NCBI GenBank assembly: GCA_963798505.1 | Contig: CAWCTX010000008.1 | Coordinates: forward strand, 1-64,000 | DNA from: CAVWSM01 sp963798505 | GTDB taxonomy: Bacteria; Actinomycetota; Actinomycetes; Jiangellales; Jiangellaceae | Reading direction: 5' to 3' | Length of the DNA stretch: 64,000 nt | In this document: positions 8,275-17,747 of the stretch, piece by piece | How the letters are laid out: every line of letters begins with the position of its first letter | Position numbering within the stretch: position 1 is the first letter of the stretch | Program-made: the position numbers and the translations under genes | Notes under the pieces: generated by a model | What the model saw: only the letters and a program-made list of their open reading frames with translations | Database searches by the model: none | Told to the model about the DNA's origin: nothing

Positions 8275-9240
8275 TCACTCAGCCGAGACGATCTCGACCT
8301 CGAACCCCTCGCCGTTCTCCATGTACGCCGCATAGTGATCCGGCCCACCGGCAAACGGATGCCGGTCGGGGAACATCAGCTGCCAGCCATGCGTCGGCCC
8401 GTCGGCGACGATGCGGTCGACGGTGGCGCGGTCGGGCACCTCGAGGGCGAGGTGGTTCATCCCGGGCGAGCGCCGGTCGTGCGGCATCCAGCGCAGGTCC
8501 GGCCCGGACTCGATGACGATGTAGGGCCCGTCGGGGCTCGTCCACGCGCAGCCGTGCTCCCACACCCGTCCGATGCGCCAGCCGAGCCGCTGGAAGAGCC
8601 AGCCCCACGCGGCGACTGCCGAGTCGAAGTCTCGGACCCACAGCTCGATGTGGTGGACGAGCGCCGCTGGCCGGCCGGTGCCGGTGTCGCGCGCGTGACT
8701 CGGCTCCACGGCCGGTGGGCTCGTCCGGAAGGCGGGCGGCTCGTAGACCGGGGGATCGTAGGCGGGCGAGCCATACGTGGTGGTCGTCGTGAATCCCGCG
8801 GGCACCGACATCGGCGCCGGGGTCGGGAGCGGCGCCGCAGCGGGCGCCGCCGGTGCCGGCCACCACTGAGTCGCGGAGTCATCGAAGGCGGGCGTGACCG
8901 GCGTGGCGGCCGCGGCGACCGGCGGCGCGGGGGTTGGCGGCGGCGGTGCTGGTGCCGGCTGGGCGGTCCGGGCCGGCTCCGCCTGGCGGGCGGCCTTCTG
9001 GCGCTGGCGCAGCTCGGCAGCGGCACCGTCGAGCCAGCGGTCGACATCCTCCATCGCATAGCCGGTGCGCATCCGCACGACCTTGAACTCGTACCGCTCG
9101 ATCTGCTCGGGCGAGACCCTGCGGGTGCCCTTTCCTTCGAGCGAGTCGATCACGAGATCGACGAAGTCGTCGACGTCGTCGAGGTCGTACGCCTCGCGCA
9201 TGCGGACCGTGCCGAACTCGGGCTCCCGAGAGACAGCCAT
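8275..9240 (-). CDS. DivIVA-domain / glyoxalase (VOC) fusion protein
   Basis: About 321 residues in three parts. Residues 9-75 contain two DivIVA-type coiled-coil starter motifs (VRMREAYDLDDVDDFVD and VRMRTGYAMEDVDRWLD). Residues about 85-190 are a Pro/Ala-rich low-complexity linker. Residues about 195-321 form a VOC fold (HHIELWVRDFDSAVAAWGW, MNHLALEVPD, YAAYMENGEGFEVEI). The DivIVA motifs would tether the protein to other DivIVA coiled coils or to curved membrane, and the VOC part may be a metal-dependent enzyme or binder. ATG 9240 has GGGGTGA 8 nt upstream; GTG 9252 is an alternative. Confidence 0.8.
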   Translation of the reverse strand: MAVSREPEFGTVRMREAYDLDDVDDFVDLVIDSLEGKGTRRVSPEQIERYEFKVVRMRTGYAMEDVDRWLDGAAAELRQRQKAARQAEPARTAQPAPAPPPPTPAPPVAAAATPVTPAFDDSATQWWPAPAAPAAAPLPTPAPMSVPAGFTTTTTYGSPAYDPPVYEPPAFRTSPPAVEPSHARDTGTGRPAALVHHIELWVRDFDSAVAAWGWLFQRLGWRIGRVWEHGCAWTSPDGPYIVIESGPDLRWMPHDRRSPGMNHLALEVPDRATVDRIVADGPTHGWQLMFPDRHPFAGGPDHYAAYMENGEGFEVEIVSAE

Positions 9241-9273
9241 AGACCGATTCACCCCATTCGTATCGGAGTGATG

Positions 9274-10404
9274 CTAGACCTCCACAGCGGCGAGCTGTCC
9301 ACAGGCCCCGTCGATCTCGCGGCCACGCGTGTCGCGGATGGTCACCGGGACGCCGTGCGCGGCGAGTGACTCGACGAACGCCCGCTCGTCCTCGGGGCGT
9401 GACGCAGTCCACTTCGAACCGGGTGTGGGGTTGAGCGGGATGGGGTTGACGTGCACCCAGCCCTTGCCGCGCTGCACGAGCAGCTGGCCGAGCAGGTCGC
9501 CTCGCCAGGCCTGGTCGTTGATGTCGCGGATCAGCGCGTACTCGATGCTCACCCGGCGGCCGGTGCGGTCGAAATAGGCTCGCGCCGCGTCCAGCGCCTC
9601 GCCGACACGCCACCGGGTGTTGATCGGGACGAGCTCGTCGCGCAGCTCGTCGTCGGGCGCGTGCAGCGACAGGGCGAGGGTGACCGCCAGGCCCTCCTCG
9701 GTGAGCTGGGTGATCTTGGGTACGAGGCCCACGGTCGACACCGTCACCCCGCGCTGCGACATGCCGAGGCCGTCGGGCGCCGGGTCGGTGAGCCTACGCA
9801 CGGAGCGGATGACCGCCCCGTAGTTGGCCAGTGGTTCGCCCATGCCCATGAACACGACGTTGGTGACTCGGCCGGGGCCTCCGGCGACCTCGCCCCGGGC
9901 CAGTGCGCCAGCGGCGGCGACGACCTGGTCGACGATCTCGCCGGCCGACATGTTGCGGGTCAGCCCGGCCTGGCCGGTCGCGCAGAACGGGCAGTTCATG
10001 CCGCACCCGGCCTGGCTGGAGACGCAGATCGTGACCCGGTCCCGGTGCACGCCGCCCCCGGGATAGCGCATGAGGACGCTCTCGACGAGTGCCCCATCGA
10101 ACAGCCGCCACAACGTCTTCCGGGTCATGCCGCGGTCGGCCTCGAGGTGCCGCACCGGGTCGAGCAGTTTCGGCATGAGCTCGCCGACCAGGTCCTCGCG
10201 AACGGCCTTGGGCAGGTCGGTCATCTCGTGCGGGTCGCGGGTGAAGCGCCCGAAGTAGTGCTGGGACAGCTGTGCCGCGCGGAACGCCTTGTGCCCGAGG
10301 GTCGTCACGGCGTCTTTGCGTTCACCCGGGTCGAGGTCGGCGAGGTGTCGCGGTGGTTTCGCGCGACGCGGCGCGACAAAAGTGAGCTCACCGGGTACAG
10401 GCAT
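9274..10404 (-). CDS. rlmN: 23S rRNA (A2503-C2)/tRNA(A37-C2) methyltransferase RlmN
   Basis: Radical SAM methyltransferase that makes m2A2503 in 23S rRNA and m2A37 in some tRNAs. The 4Fe-4S triad is Cys134, Cys138, Cys141 (GCGMNCPFC), and the resolving cysteine is Cys368 in EIDGACGQL near the C-terminus. The motif MGMGEPLANY and the HAPDDELRDELVPIN stretch are RlmN hallmarks. 376 residues is normal. It lies 98 bp from the divergent phosphoketolase gene. Confidence 0.96.
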   Translation of the reverse strand: MPVPGELTFVAPRRAKPPRHLADLDPGERKDAVTTLGHKAFRAAQLSQHYFGRFTRDPHEMTDLPKAVREDLVGELMPKLLDPVRHLEADRGMTRKTLWRLFDGALVESVLMRYPGGGVHRDRVTICVSSQAGCGMNCPFCATGQAGLTRNMSAGEIVDQVVAAAGALARGEVAGGPGRVTNVVFMGMGEPLANYGAVIRSVRRLTDPAPDGLGMSQRGVTVSTVGLVPKITQLTEEGLAVTLALSLHAPDDELRDELVPINTRWRVGEALDAARAYFDRTGRRVSIEYALIRDINDQAWRGDLLGQLLVQRGKGWVHVNPIPLNPTPGSKWTASRPEDERAFVESLAAHGVPVTIRDTRGREIDGACGQLAAVEV

Positions 10405-10502
10405 GACCCGTCCAGTGTCCCATGCAGGTCAGGTTGCGCTTGCCGGTCAGGACGGAAGGCTAGGCAGTGCGCTCAACTCTCCCCACCCCCCGAGGACGGC
10501 AC

Positions 10503-13046
10503 ATGACCACGACCACTCGCGCCCGCACGGCTGGCGGGGCGCGCAAGAAGGCCGCCAAGGTTGCTTCCGCCAAGAGCGACAACCGCGCCGCCGCGCGCTC
10601 GGCCGACGGACCACTGTCGGCGGAGGAGCTCAGGACCATCGACCAGTGGTGGCGGGCATCCAACTATCTGTCGGTCGGCCAGATCTACCTCATGGACAAC
10701 CCCCTGCTGCGGCAGCCGCTTCGGGCCGAGCACGTCAAACCGCGGCTCCTCGGGCATTGGGGCACGTCGCCCGGTCTGTCGTTCGTCTACGCGCATCTCA
10801 ACCGGGCGATCGTGGCCCGCGATCTGGACACGATCTACATCACTGGGCCAGGCCACGGCGGACCAGCACTGGTCGGGGCCGCGTGGTTGGAGGGCACGTA
10901 CTCGCAGGTGTACCCCGACGTGTCGCTCGACGAAGAGGGGATGAAGCGGCTGTTCAGGCAGTTCTCTTTCCCCGGGGGCATTCCCAGCCACGTCGCGCCG
11001 GAGACGCCAGGCTCGATCCACGAGGGCGGTGAGCTGGGATACGCGCTGTCGCACGCGTTCGGCGCCGCGTTCGACAACCCCGATCTGGTGGTCGCCTGTG
11101 TCATCGGCGACGGCGAAGCAGAGACCGGACCGCTGGCGACGTCGTGGCACGGCACCAAGTTCCTCAACCCGGTCACCGACGGCGCGGTGCTGCCGATCCT
11201 GCATCTCAACGGGTACAAGATCGCCAACCCGACCGTGCTGGCCCGCATCAGCGAGGACGAGCTGCGCTCGCTCCTGGTCGGCTGCGGATGGGACCCCTAT
11301 GTGGTGGCCGGCTCAGATCCGGACTTCATGCATCAGGAGTTCGCCGGTGCGCTCGACCAGTGCCTCGACGCGATCGAGAAGATCCGCCGGCAGGCCCGCG
11401 AACAGGGCGACCCGACGCGACCGCGCTGGCCCATGATCGTGCTCCGCTCGCCCAAGGGGTGGACCGGGCCCACGGAGATCGACGGGCAGCGGGTGGAGGA
11501 CTACTGGCGCAGCCACCAAGTGCCGTTCGCCGCGGTGCGCGAGAACCCCAAGTACCTCAAGGCACTCGAGAAGTGGCTGAAGTCCTACGGGCCGGACGAG
11601 CTGTTCGACGACAACGGCGCTCCCGTCACCGCGATCGCCGACTTCCACCCGAAGGGCTCGCGCCGCATGAGCGCCAACCCGCACACGAATGGCGGGATGG
11701 TGCTGCACGACCTGCGGATGCCGGACTTCCGCTCGTACGCGATCGACGTCGCGAAGCCCGGTGTTGCGGTCGCGGAGGCCACCCGCGTACTCGGTGAGTT
11801 CCTGCGCGACGTCATGGCGCGCAACGACGACAACAGTAACTTCCGGGTGTTCAGTCCCGACGAGAACAACTCCAACCGGCTCGGTGCCCTGCTGGAGGTG
11901 ACCAACCGCACGTGGAACGCGGACACGTTCTCCTACGACGACCACCTCGCCCCCGACGGCCGGGTCATGGAGATCCTGTCCGAGCACACCTGCCAGGGCT
12001 GGCTGGAGGGCTACCTGCTCACCGGCCGGCATGGGTTCTTCTCTTGCTACGAGGCGTTCATCCACATCATCGACTCGATGTTCAACCAGCACGCCAAGTG
12101 GCTGAAGACGACGCGGGAGATCGAGTGGCGCCGGCCTGTGGCCTCGCTCAACTACCTGCTCACGTCGCATGTGTGGCGCCAGGACCACAACGGCTTCTCG
12201 CACCAGGACCCGGGGTTCATCGACCACGTGGTCAACAAGAAGGCCGACGTGATCCGGGTCTACCTGCCGCCGGACGCCAACACGCTCCTGTCGGTGGCCG
12301 ACCATGCGCTGCGCAGCCGCAACTACGTCAACGTCATCGTCGCGGGCAAGCAGCCCGCCCGGCAGTACCTGTCGATGGAGGCGGCCGTCAAGCACTGCAC
12401 CAAGGGCATCGGCATCTGGGAGTGGGCGAGCAACGACCAGGACGGCGAGCCCGACGTCGTCATCGGCTGCGCCGGCGACGTGCCGACTATGGAGGCGCTC
12501 GCGGCGACACAATTGTTGCGTGGCTTCTTCCCCGACCTGCGGATCCGGTTCGTCAACGTGGTCGACCTCATGCGCCTGCAGGATGAGAAGGAGCACCCGC
12601 ACGGGCTGTCCGACACCGAGTTCGACTCGCTGTTCACGATCGACAAGCCGATCGTCTTCGCCTACCACGGCTATCCGTGGCTGATCCACCGACTGACCTA
12701 CCGGCGACGCAACCACGCCAACCTGCACGTGCGCGGCTACAAGGAGGAGGGCACCACGACCACGCCGTTCGACATGTGCGTGCTCAACCAGCTCGACCGG
12801 TTCCACCTGGCCATCGACGTCATCGACCGCTGTCCGCAGCTCGGGCCGTCGGCGGCGTACGCCCGGGAGGCCTTGCGGGACAAGCTGATCGAGCACAAGG
12901 AGTACATCCGGCGCACCGGCGAGGACATGCCGGAGATCGAGGAATGGCAATGGCAGCCGGGCGCGCGTGCGGCCCGCAAGCGGACGGCCGGCACCCAGGG
13001 TCGCCGCAAGGGCAGCACGCTCGACACGGCTGGAGACAACGACTAG
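10503..13046 (+). CDS. xfp: Phosphoketolase (xylulose-5-P/fructose-6-P)
   Basis: TPP-dependent phosphoketolase, 847 residues, cleaving xylulose 5-phosphate (and often fructose 6-phosphate) with phosphate to acetyl phosphate plus an aldose phosphate. The TPP-binding GDGEAETGP starts at residue 202, with the family motifs GHWGTSPGLSFVYAHLNR and HTNGGMVLHDL. A basic Ala/Lys-rich tail of about 40 residues precedes the conserved N-terminus. ATG 10503 is preceded by GAGGA. No acetate kinase or phosphotransacetylase gene is in the window. The stop is only 3 nt from the convergent cdsA stop. Confidence 0.95.
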   Translation: MTTTTRARTAGGARKKAAKVASAKSDNRAAARSADGPLSAEELRTIDQWWRASNYLSVGQIYLMDNPLLRQPLRAEHVKPRLLGHWGTSPGLSFVYAHLNRAIVARDLDTIYITGPGHGGPALVGAAWLEGTYSQVYPDVSLDEEGMKRLFRQFSFPGGIPSHVAPETPGSIHEGGELGYALSHAFGAAFDNPDLVVACVIGDGEAETGPLATSWHGTKFLNPVTDGAVLPILHLNGYKIANPTVLARISEDELRSLLVGCGWDPYVVAGSDPDFMHQEFAGALDQCLDAIEKIRRQAREQGDPTRPRWPMIVLRSPKGWTGPTEIDGQRVEDYWRSHQVPFAAVRENPKYLKALEKWLKSYGPDELFDDNGAPVTAIADFHPKGSRRMSANPHTNGGMVLHDLRMPDFRSYAIDVAKPGVAVAEATRVLGEFLRDVMARNDDNSNFRVFSPDENNSNRLGALLEVTNRTWNADTFSYDDHLAPDGRVMEILSEHTCQGWLEGYLLTGRHGFFSCYEAFIHIIDSMFNQHAKWLKTTREIEWRRPVASLNYLLTSHVWRQDHNGFSHQDPGFIDHVVNKKADVIRVYLPPDANTLLSVADHALRSRNYVNVIVAGKQPARQYLSMEAAVKHCTKGIGIWEWASNDQDGEPDVVIGCAGDVPTMEALAATQLLRGFFPDLRIRFVNVVDLMRLQDEKEHPHGLSDTEFDSLFTIDKPIVFAYHGYPWLIHRLTYRRRNHANLHVRGYKEEGTTTTPFDMCVLNQLDRFHLAIDVIDRCPQLGPSAAYAREALRDKLIEHKEYIRRTGEDMPEIEEWQWQPGARAARKRTAGTQGRRKGSTLDTAGDND

Positions 13047-13049
13047 GCG

Positions 13050-13904
13050 TCAGGCGGGCACGAGCCAGGAAAGCACCAGCCAGACGACCGGGGCGCTGGG
13101 CAGCATCGAGTCGAGGCGGTCCATGATGCCGCCGTGCCCGGGCAGCAGCGTGCCCATGTCCTTGATGCCGAGGTCGCGCTTGATCATGGACTCGCCGAGG
13201 TCCCCGAGCGTCGCCGAGACGAGCGTGGCCAGCCCCAGCACCACGCCAACCCACCAGCGCCCGTCGAGCAGCCACACCACCGTGGCCACACCTGCGAGCA
13301 CGCAGAGCAGGGCGGACCCGGCGAACCCCTCCCACGACTTCTTCGGGCTCACCCGGGGCGCCATCGGGTGCCGCCCGAAGAGCACACCGAAGGCGTAACC
13401 CCCAGTGTCAGAGGCGCTCACGACGACAAGGAACGTGATGACGCGCCACGCACCGTCGTCGGGCTGCACGAGCAGTACGGCGAACCCGGCGAGAAACGGC
13501 ACGTACAGAGTCGTGAACGCGCCCGCAGTGACGTCGCGGACGTACCCCGCCTCAGGCTCTCCCAGCCGCCACACCATGACCGCCAGCACGGTGAGCGCGA
13601 GCGCGACGACCATGGCCTCGGTGCCGCCGACATAGGCGGAGCCGAGCAGCGCGACCGCGCCCAGCACCACCGGCACGACCGGCACCTGGATGTCGCGCAC
13701 CGTCAGCGCCGTCGTGAGCTCCCACACTGCGACCGCGATGGCGGCGCCGACCAGCCAAACGAACGCGACCTTCTCGATGAAGAGGCTCGCGACGATGACG
13801 GCGCCGAGTGCAACGGCTACGCCGGTGGCGGCACCGAGATTGCGGCCTGCGCGGCTCTGCGGGACAGGCGGGGCAGGTGGAGCGGAATCGTCATGCCCCT
13901 CCAT
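13050..13904 (-). CDS. cdsA: Phosphatidate cytidylyltransferase
   Basis: Makes CDP-diacylglycerol from phosphatidate and CTP, the precursor used by enzymes such as the CDP-alcohol transferase at 7.5 kb. The signature S-x-x-KR-x4-KD-...-PGHGG-x-x-DR occupies residues 239-263 (SMIKRDLGIKDMG, LLPGHGGIMDR). About eight hydrophobic segments; 284 residues. The start ATG overlaps the frr stop by one base (TGATG), so it is the distal gene of the tsf-pyrH-frr-cdsA block. Confidence 0.95.
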   Translation of the reverse strand: MEGHDDSAPPAPPVPQSRAGRNLGAATGVAVALGAVIVASLFIEKVAFVWLVGAAIAVAVWELTTALTVRDIQVPVVPVVLGAVALLGSAYVGGTEAMVVALALTVLAVMVWRLGEPEAGYVRDVTAGAFTTLYVPFLAGFAVLLVQPDDGAWRVITFLVVVSASDTGGYAFGVLFGRHPMAPRVSPKKSWEGFAGSALLCVLAGVATVVWLLDGRWWVGVVLGLATLVSATLGDLGESMIKRDLGIKDMGTLLPGHGGIMDRLDSMLPSAPVVWLVLSWLVPA

Positions 13905-14462
13905 CAGACCTCGCGCAACTCGGCTTCCTTGTGCTTGAGGAGCTCGTCGACCTGGTCGACGTACTTCTTGGTCATGGCCTCGAGCTGCTTCTCGGCCCGC
14001 CCGACCTCGTCCTCACCGGTCTCGCCGTCCTTGGCGAGCTTGTCGAGCGGCGTCCTTGGCGTGCCGGCGCACGTTGCGGATGGACACTCGCGAGTCCTCC
14101 GCCTTGCTGCGCGCCAGCTTGACGTACTCCTTGCGACGCTCCTCGGTCAGCTGCGGCATCACCACGCGGATCACGACACCGTCGTTGGTCGGGTTGACCC
14201 CGAGGTCGGAGTCACGGATCGCCCGCTCGATGGCGCCCAGCGAGCTCTTGTCGTACGGCGTGATCGTGATCATGCGGGCATCGGCCACGTGGAACGACGC
14301 CAGCTGGTTGACCGGCGTCGGGGTGCCGTAGTAGTCGACGGCCACCTTGCTGAAGATCGAGGGATGCGCCCGCCCCGTACGGATCGTCGCGAAGTCGTCC
14401 CGCGCGACCGTGACGGCCTTCTCCATCTTCTCCTCGGCCTCGAGGAGGGTTTCGTCGATCAA
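13904..14462 (-). CDS. frr: Ribosome recycling factor (frameshifted in this sequence)
   Basis: RRF splits post-termination ribosomes with EF-G and is essential. The first 135 residues read normally from ATG 14462 (MIDETLLEAEEKMEKAV through SIRNVRRHAKD). Near 14045-14052 the frame shifts by one base: a frame offset by one resumes with LDKLAKDGETGEDEVGRAEK and ends with HKEAELREV at the stop at 13904. Repaired length is about 185 residues, exactly the family length. Because the gene is essential and single copy here, an inserted base in the sequence is the likeliest cause. Confidence 0.9.
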
Positions 14463-14566
14463 TGTCGCTCCCTCGCATGACCGCCGGGATCACCGGCTGG
14501 TGGCTCGCCTGACGCAGATCAGTGCTGTGCTGACGCTATACCCGGCGGCGTGGTGCGCCTGCGCTC

Positions 14567-15341
14567 CTAGGCCTCGTCGGCGTACGCCGTCGTCACGTCG
14601 CCCGACACGACGGTGCCGACGGGCTCGCCAGCCACGACGCGACCGATGTTGCCGTCCGTGTTGAGGTCGAAGACCACGATCGGCAAGCCGTTGGTGCGGC
14701 ACAGGCTGAACGCGGCCTGGTCGGCGACCTGCAGGTTGCGGGCAATGACGTCCTCGACCGACAGCGTCGCGAAGCGGCGCGCCTCCGGATGCGTGCGCGG
14801 GTCGGCGTCGTAGACACCGTCGGTGCCGTTCTTGGCCATGAGCAGCACCTCGCAGCCGATCTCGAGGGCGCGCTGCGCAGCGACTGTGTCGGTGGAGAAG
14901 TAGGGCATGCCGGCGCCGGCACCGAAGATCACGACGCGGCCCTTCTCGAGGTGTCGCTCGGCGCGCCGCGGGATGTAGGGCTCGGCAACCTGGCCCATGG
15001 TGATGGCGGTCTGCACCCGGGTCGGGACGCCCGCCTTCTCCAGGAAGTCCTGCAGGGCCAGGCAGTTCATCACCGTGCCGAGCATGCCCATGTAGTCGGC
15101 GCGGTCCCGGTCCATGCCGCGCTGCTGCAGCTCGGCACCGCGGAAGAAGTTGCCGCCGCCCACGACGACGGCGACCTGCGTGCCGGTGCGGACCACGTCG
15201 GCGATCTGCCGTGCGATGCTCTGCACCACGTCGGGGTCGACGCCGATGCGCCCGCCGCCGAACGCCTCACCGGAGAGCTTGAGCATGACCCGCTTGTAAC
15301 CCGTGGGGCAACGGCGAGGCCGGTCTCGCTTGGGTCTCCAT
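14567..15341 (-). CDS. pyrH: Uridylate kinase (UMP kinase), one base frameshift near the start
   Basis: Bacterial hexameric UMP kinase, pyrimidine pathway. The core from MLKLSGEAFGG onward is intact: VGGGNFFRG, the AEPYIPRRAERHLEKGRVVI stretch, GAGMPYFSTDT and LLMAKNGTDGVYD. The conserved actinobacterial leader METQ... starts at ATG 15341, which has GGAGG 9 nt upstream, but joins the core only if one base near 15296-15299 is removed (HG-YKRVMLKL). Translation from the internal ATG 15286 would lack about 18 residues. I favour the longer form with a sequence error. Confidence 0.92.
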
Positions 15342-15405
15342 CTCGGTTACCTCCACGACACCGGCCCTTCCGCGTTGATTGCTCCGTACGGTATGCCTCA
15401 GGCGC

Positions 15406-16235
15406 TCAACGGGCTAAGGCGCCGACCTCGAAGCGGGCGAACCGCTTGACGGTGATGCCCGCCTCGTCGGCAAGCGCCTTCACCGACTTCTTGGTGTCCA
15501 GGACCGACTCCTGCTCGAGCAGGACGACTGTCCTTGAAGAACCCGTTGAGGCGACCCTCGGTGATCTTGGCGATGCGCCTGCTCCGGCTTGCCCTCCTCG
15601 CGAGTGGTCGCCTCGGCGATGCGGCGCTCGTGCTCGACGACTTCGGCGGGGACCTCGTCGCGGGTAACGTACTGCGGGCTCATCGAGGCGACCTGCTTCG
15701 CTACGTCACGGGCGGCCTCGATGTCGTCACCGTCGAACTCCACCAGCACACCGATCTGCGGCGGCAGGTCGGCGTCGCGACGGTGCATGTAGGCGGCAAC
15801 CTTGCCATCGAAGATGGCGACGTCCGCGAGCTCGATCTTCTCGCCGATGACCGAGCTGGCGGCGATGATGTTGTCGGCGACAGTGCGGCCGTCGGCGAGG
15901 ACCTCGGCGAGCAGCGCCTCCTTGTCGGCCGGCTTGGCCGCCCAGGCGTGCGCGACGATGTCGGCTGCGAGCTGCTGGAACTGCTCGTTCTTGGCCACGA
16001 AGTCGGTCTCGCAGTTGAGCTGGATCAGCGCGCCCTCGGCCGCGGCCACGAGGCCGTTGCTGGCGGTGCGCTCCGCGCCACGCTTGGCGGCCTTGGCCGC
16101 ACCCTTGACGCGCAGCACCTCGACAGCGGCGTCGAAGTCGCCGTCGGTCTCCTCGAGGGCCCTCTTCGCGTCCATCATTCCGGCGCCCGTGGCGTCGCGG
16201 AGCTTCTTGACATCGGCGGCGGTGAAGTTCGCCAT
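15406..16235 (-). CDS. tsf: Elongation factor Ts (two frameshifts in this sequence)
   Basis: Nucleotide exchange factor for EF-Tu. From ATG 16235 the N-terminal domain MANFTAADVKKLRDATGAGM and the core TDFVAKNEQFQQLA read cleanly to EEGKPEQA. Removing one base near 15572-15579 restores IAKITEGRLNGFFKD, and one near 15526-15532 restores VVLLEQESVLD through FARFEVGALAR and the stop at 15406. Both repairs give standard EF-Ts sequence of about 275 residues, so these look like sequencing insertions in an essential gene. Confidence 0.92.
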
Positions 16236-16289
16236 CTCTCGCTTCCTCTGTGTTCTTAGGGTCGCTGCGTTCGTACGGCCTCGCACGTA

Positions 16290-16334
16290 CGACGGCAGCG
16301 GCACCCGCACTGCTGCGGGCGGCCGCTGCCGTCG
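16290..16334 (-). terminator. Long hairpin between rpsB and tsf
   Basis: A 13-bp perfect stem (16290-16302 with 16322-16334, CGACGGCAGCGGC) encloses a further 6-bp stem (CCCGCA/TGCGGG). There is no T-run. It may attenuate transcription from rpsB into tsf or protect the rpsB mRNA 3' end. Confidence 0.55.
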
Positions 16335-16341
16335 ACCTGCA

Positions 16342-17307
16342 TCAGGCCTGCTCGGAGGTGGTGTCCGTCTCGGCGGGCGCCTCGGTCTCCGCGTCAGCGG
16401 CGGGGGCTTCGGCAGCCGGGAGCCTCGACAGCCGGGGCCTCGACAGCCGGGGCCTCGACGGCCGGAACCTCGCAGCCGGAACCTCAGCAGCCGGAACCTC
16501 AGCAGCCGGAGCCTCAGCGGGGGCGGCACCGCCGAGGAGCTCCTGCTCCCACTCGGCCAGCGGCTCGTCGGTGCCCAGGTCACCCTCGGCCGGCTTCTCG
16601 TCGGCCTGGCCGCGGCCGGCCCGGGCGATGAGGCCCTCGGCGACGCCGTCGGCAACAACCCGGGTCAGCAGCGAGACGGCGCGGATCGCGTCGTCGTTGC
16701 CCGGGATCGGGTAGTCGACCTCGTCCGGGTCGCAGTTGGTGTCGAGGATCGCGACGACCGGGATGCCCAGCTTGCGGGCCTCGTTGATCGCCAGGTGCTC
16801 CTTCTTGGTGTCGACCACCCACACCGCGCTGGGCACGCGCTGCATGTCGCGGATGCCGCCCAGTGTCTTCTCCAGCTTCTCCTTCTCGCGGCGACGCTGG
16901 AGCAGCTCCTTCTTGGTGAAGCCGGAGCCGGCGACGTCGTCGAAGTCCATCTCCTCGAGCTCCTTGAGCCGCTGGAGACGCTTGTGGACGGTCTGGAAGT
17001 TGGTGAGCATGCCGCCGAGCCAGCGCTCGGTCACGTAGGGCATGCCGACGCGGGTCGACTGCTCGCGAATCGCTTCCTGCGCCTGCTTCTTGGTGCCCAC
17101 GAAGAGGACCGAGCCGCCGTGCGCGACCGTCTCCTTGATGAACTCGTAGGCGCGGTCGATGTAGGACAGCGACTGCTGCAGGTCGATGATGTAGATGCCG
17201 TTGCGCTCGGTGAAGATGAACCGCTTCATCTTCGGGTTCCAACGGCGGGTCTGGTGCCCGAAGTGCACGCCGCTCTCGAGCAGCTGCTTCATGGTGACGA
17301 CGGCCAT
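16342..17307 (-). CDS. rpsB: 30S ribosomal protein S2
   Basis: Starts MAVVTMKQLLESGVHFGHQT with GAGGAGG 12 nt upstream of ATG 17307; S2 signatures GTKKQAQEAI and YPIPGNDDAIRA are present. The globular domain ends near residue 245; a long Ala/Glu/Pro tail follows. Within the tail, an Arg/Ser-rich block (16420-16470) breaks the repeating Ala-Pro-Ala-Glu pattern. Two compensating single-base indels, near 16468-16474 and 16417-16420, would restore it. The tail length is common in actinobacterial S2. Confidence 0.96.
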   Translation of the reverse strand: MAVVTMKQLLESGVHFGHQTRRWNPKMKRFIFTERNGIYIIDLQQSLSYIDRAYEFIKETVAHGGSVLFVGTKKQAQEAIREQSTRVGMPYVTERWLGGMLTNFQTVHKRLQRLKELEEMDFDDVAGSGFTKKELLQRRREKEKLEKTLGGIRDMQRVPSAVWVVDTKKEHLAINEARKLGIPVVAILDTNCDPDEVDYPIPGNDDAIRAVSLLTRVVADGVAEGLIARAGRGQADEKPAEGDLGTDEPLAEWEQELLGGAAPAEAPAAEVPAAEVPAARFRPSRPRLSRPRLSRLPAAEAPAADAETEAPAETDTTSEQA

Positions 17308-17747
17308 GGCCGTGCGCTACCTCCTCTGCGCCCTGCCCAGCCTGGGCAAGCGCACTCGGTTCTTCGCGACGACCGGTTGGCCGCCGCGCCTGACGCCCTC
17401 GTACGTGCCCCGCCCCGACTCGCGCCGGGGACCGCTGGAGCACGCGGGTGCGGGACCTTTGGTCGGTCCCAGGGCGTGCGAAGTCGACCCACAGAATCTG
17501 GGGTCGCCCCCAGAGTGTACGGGAGGCGGTCGGCGCCGGTCCAAACGGCGGGGGAATGATCACGTTAACGTGATCGCCCGGGTCTGGACAGGCCTGCAGG
17601 CCTGGCCATCCCCCGTCAAGCCTGGTTACGAGCCCGGCACCGGGGCAGGCGGGGCCGCGTCCACAACCCGCGGACGGCGCCGGGCCGCGTCCACAGAGAT
17701 CGTCGGCAACCTGTCCACGCCCGGCGCCCAGGCCGACTCTCGGACGC
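17308..17747. promoter_or_regulatory. Divergent intergenic region rpsB / M23-like gene
   Basis: 440 bp without a convincing gene. It holds the 18-nt palindrome at 17558-17575 and its inner companion (listed separately), and a small 7-bp hairpin TCTGGGG-TCGC-CCCCAGA at 17497-17514 on the rpsB side that could be part of the S2 mRNA leader. Promoters for both genes must be here; none is clear by eye. Confidence 0.45.
17558..17602. repeat. Palindromic element, GATCACGTTAACGTGATC plus inner palindrome
   Basis: A perfect 18-nt palindrome at 17558-17575, centred on a HpaI site, is followed 14 nt later by the near-palindrome AGGCCTGCAGGCCT at about 17590-17603. The same pair of motifs occurs at 40625-40703. 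Here the second outer palindrome is missing or eroded. Confidence 0.75.

Noticed and set aside
13904..14462. frr as a pseudogene
   Set aside because: Single-base repair restores a perfect full-length RRF, and the gene is essential; many other essential genes here show the same defect.
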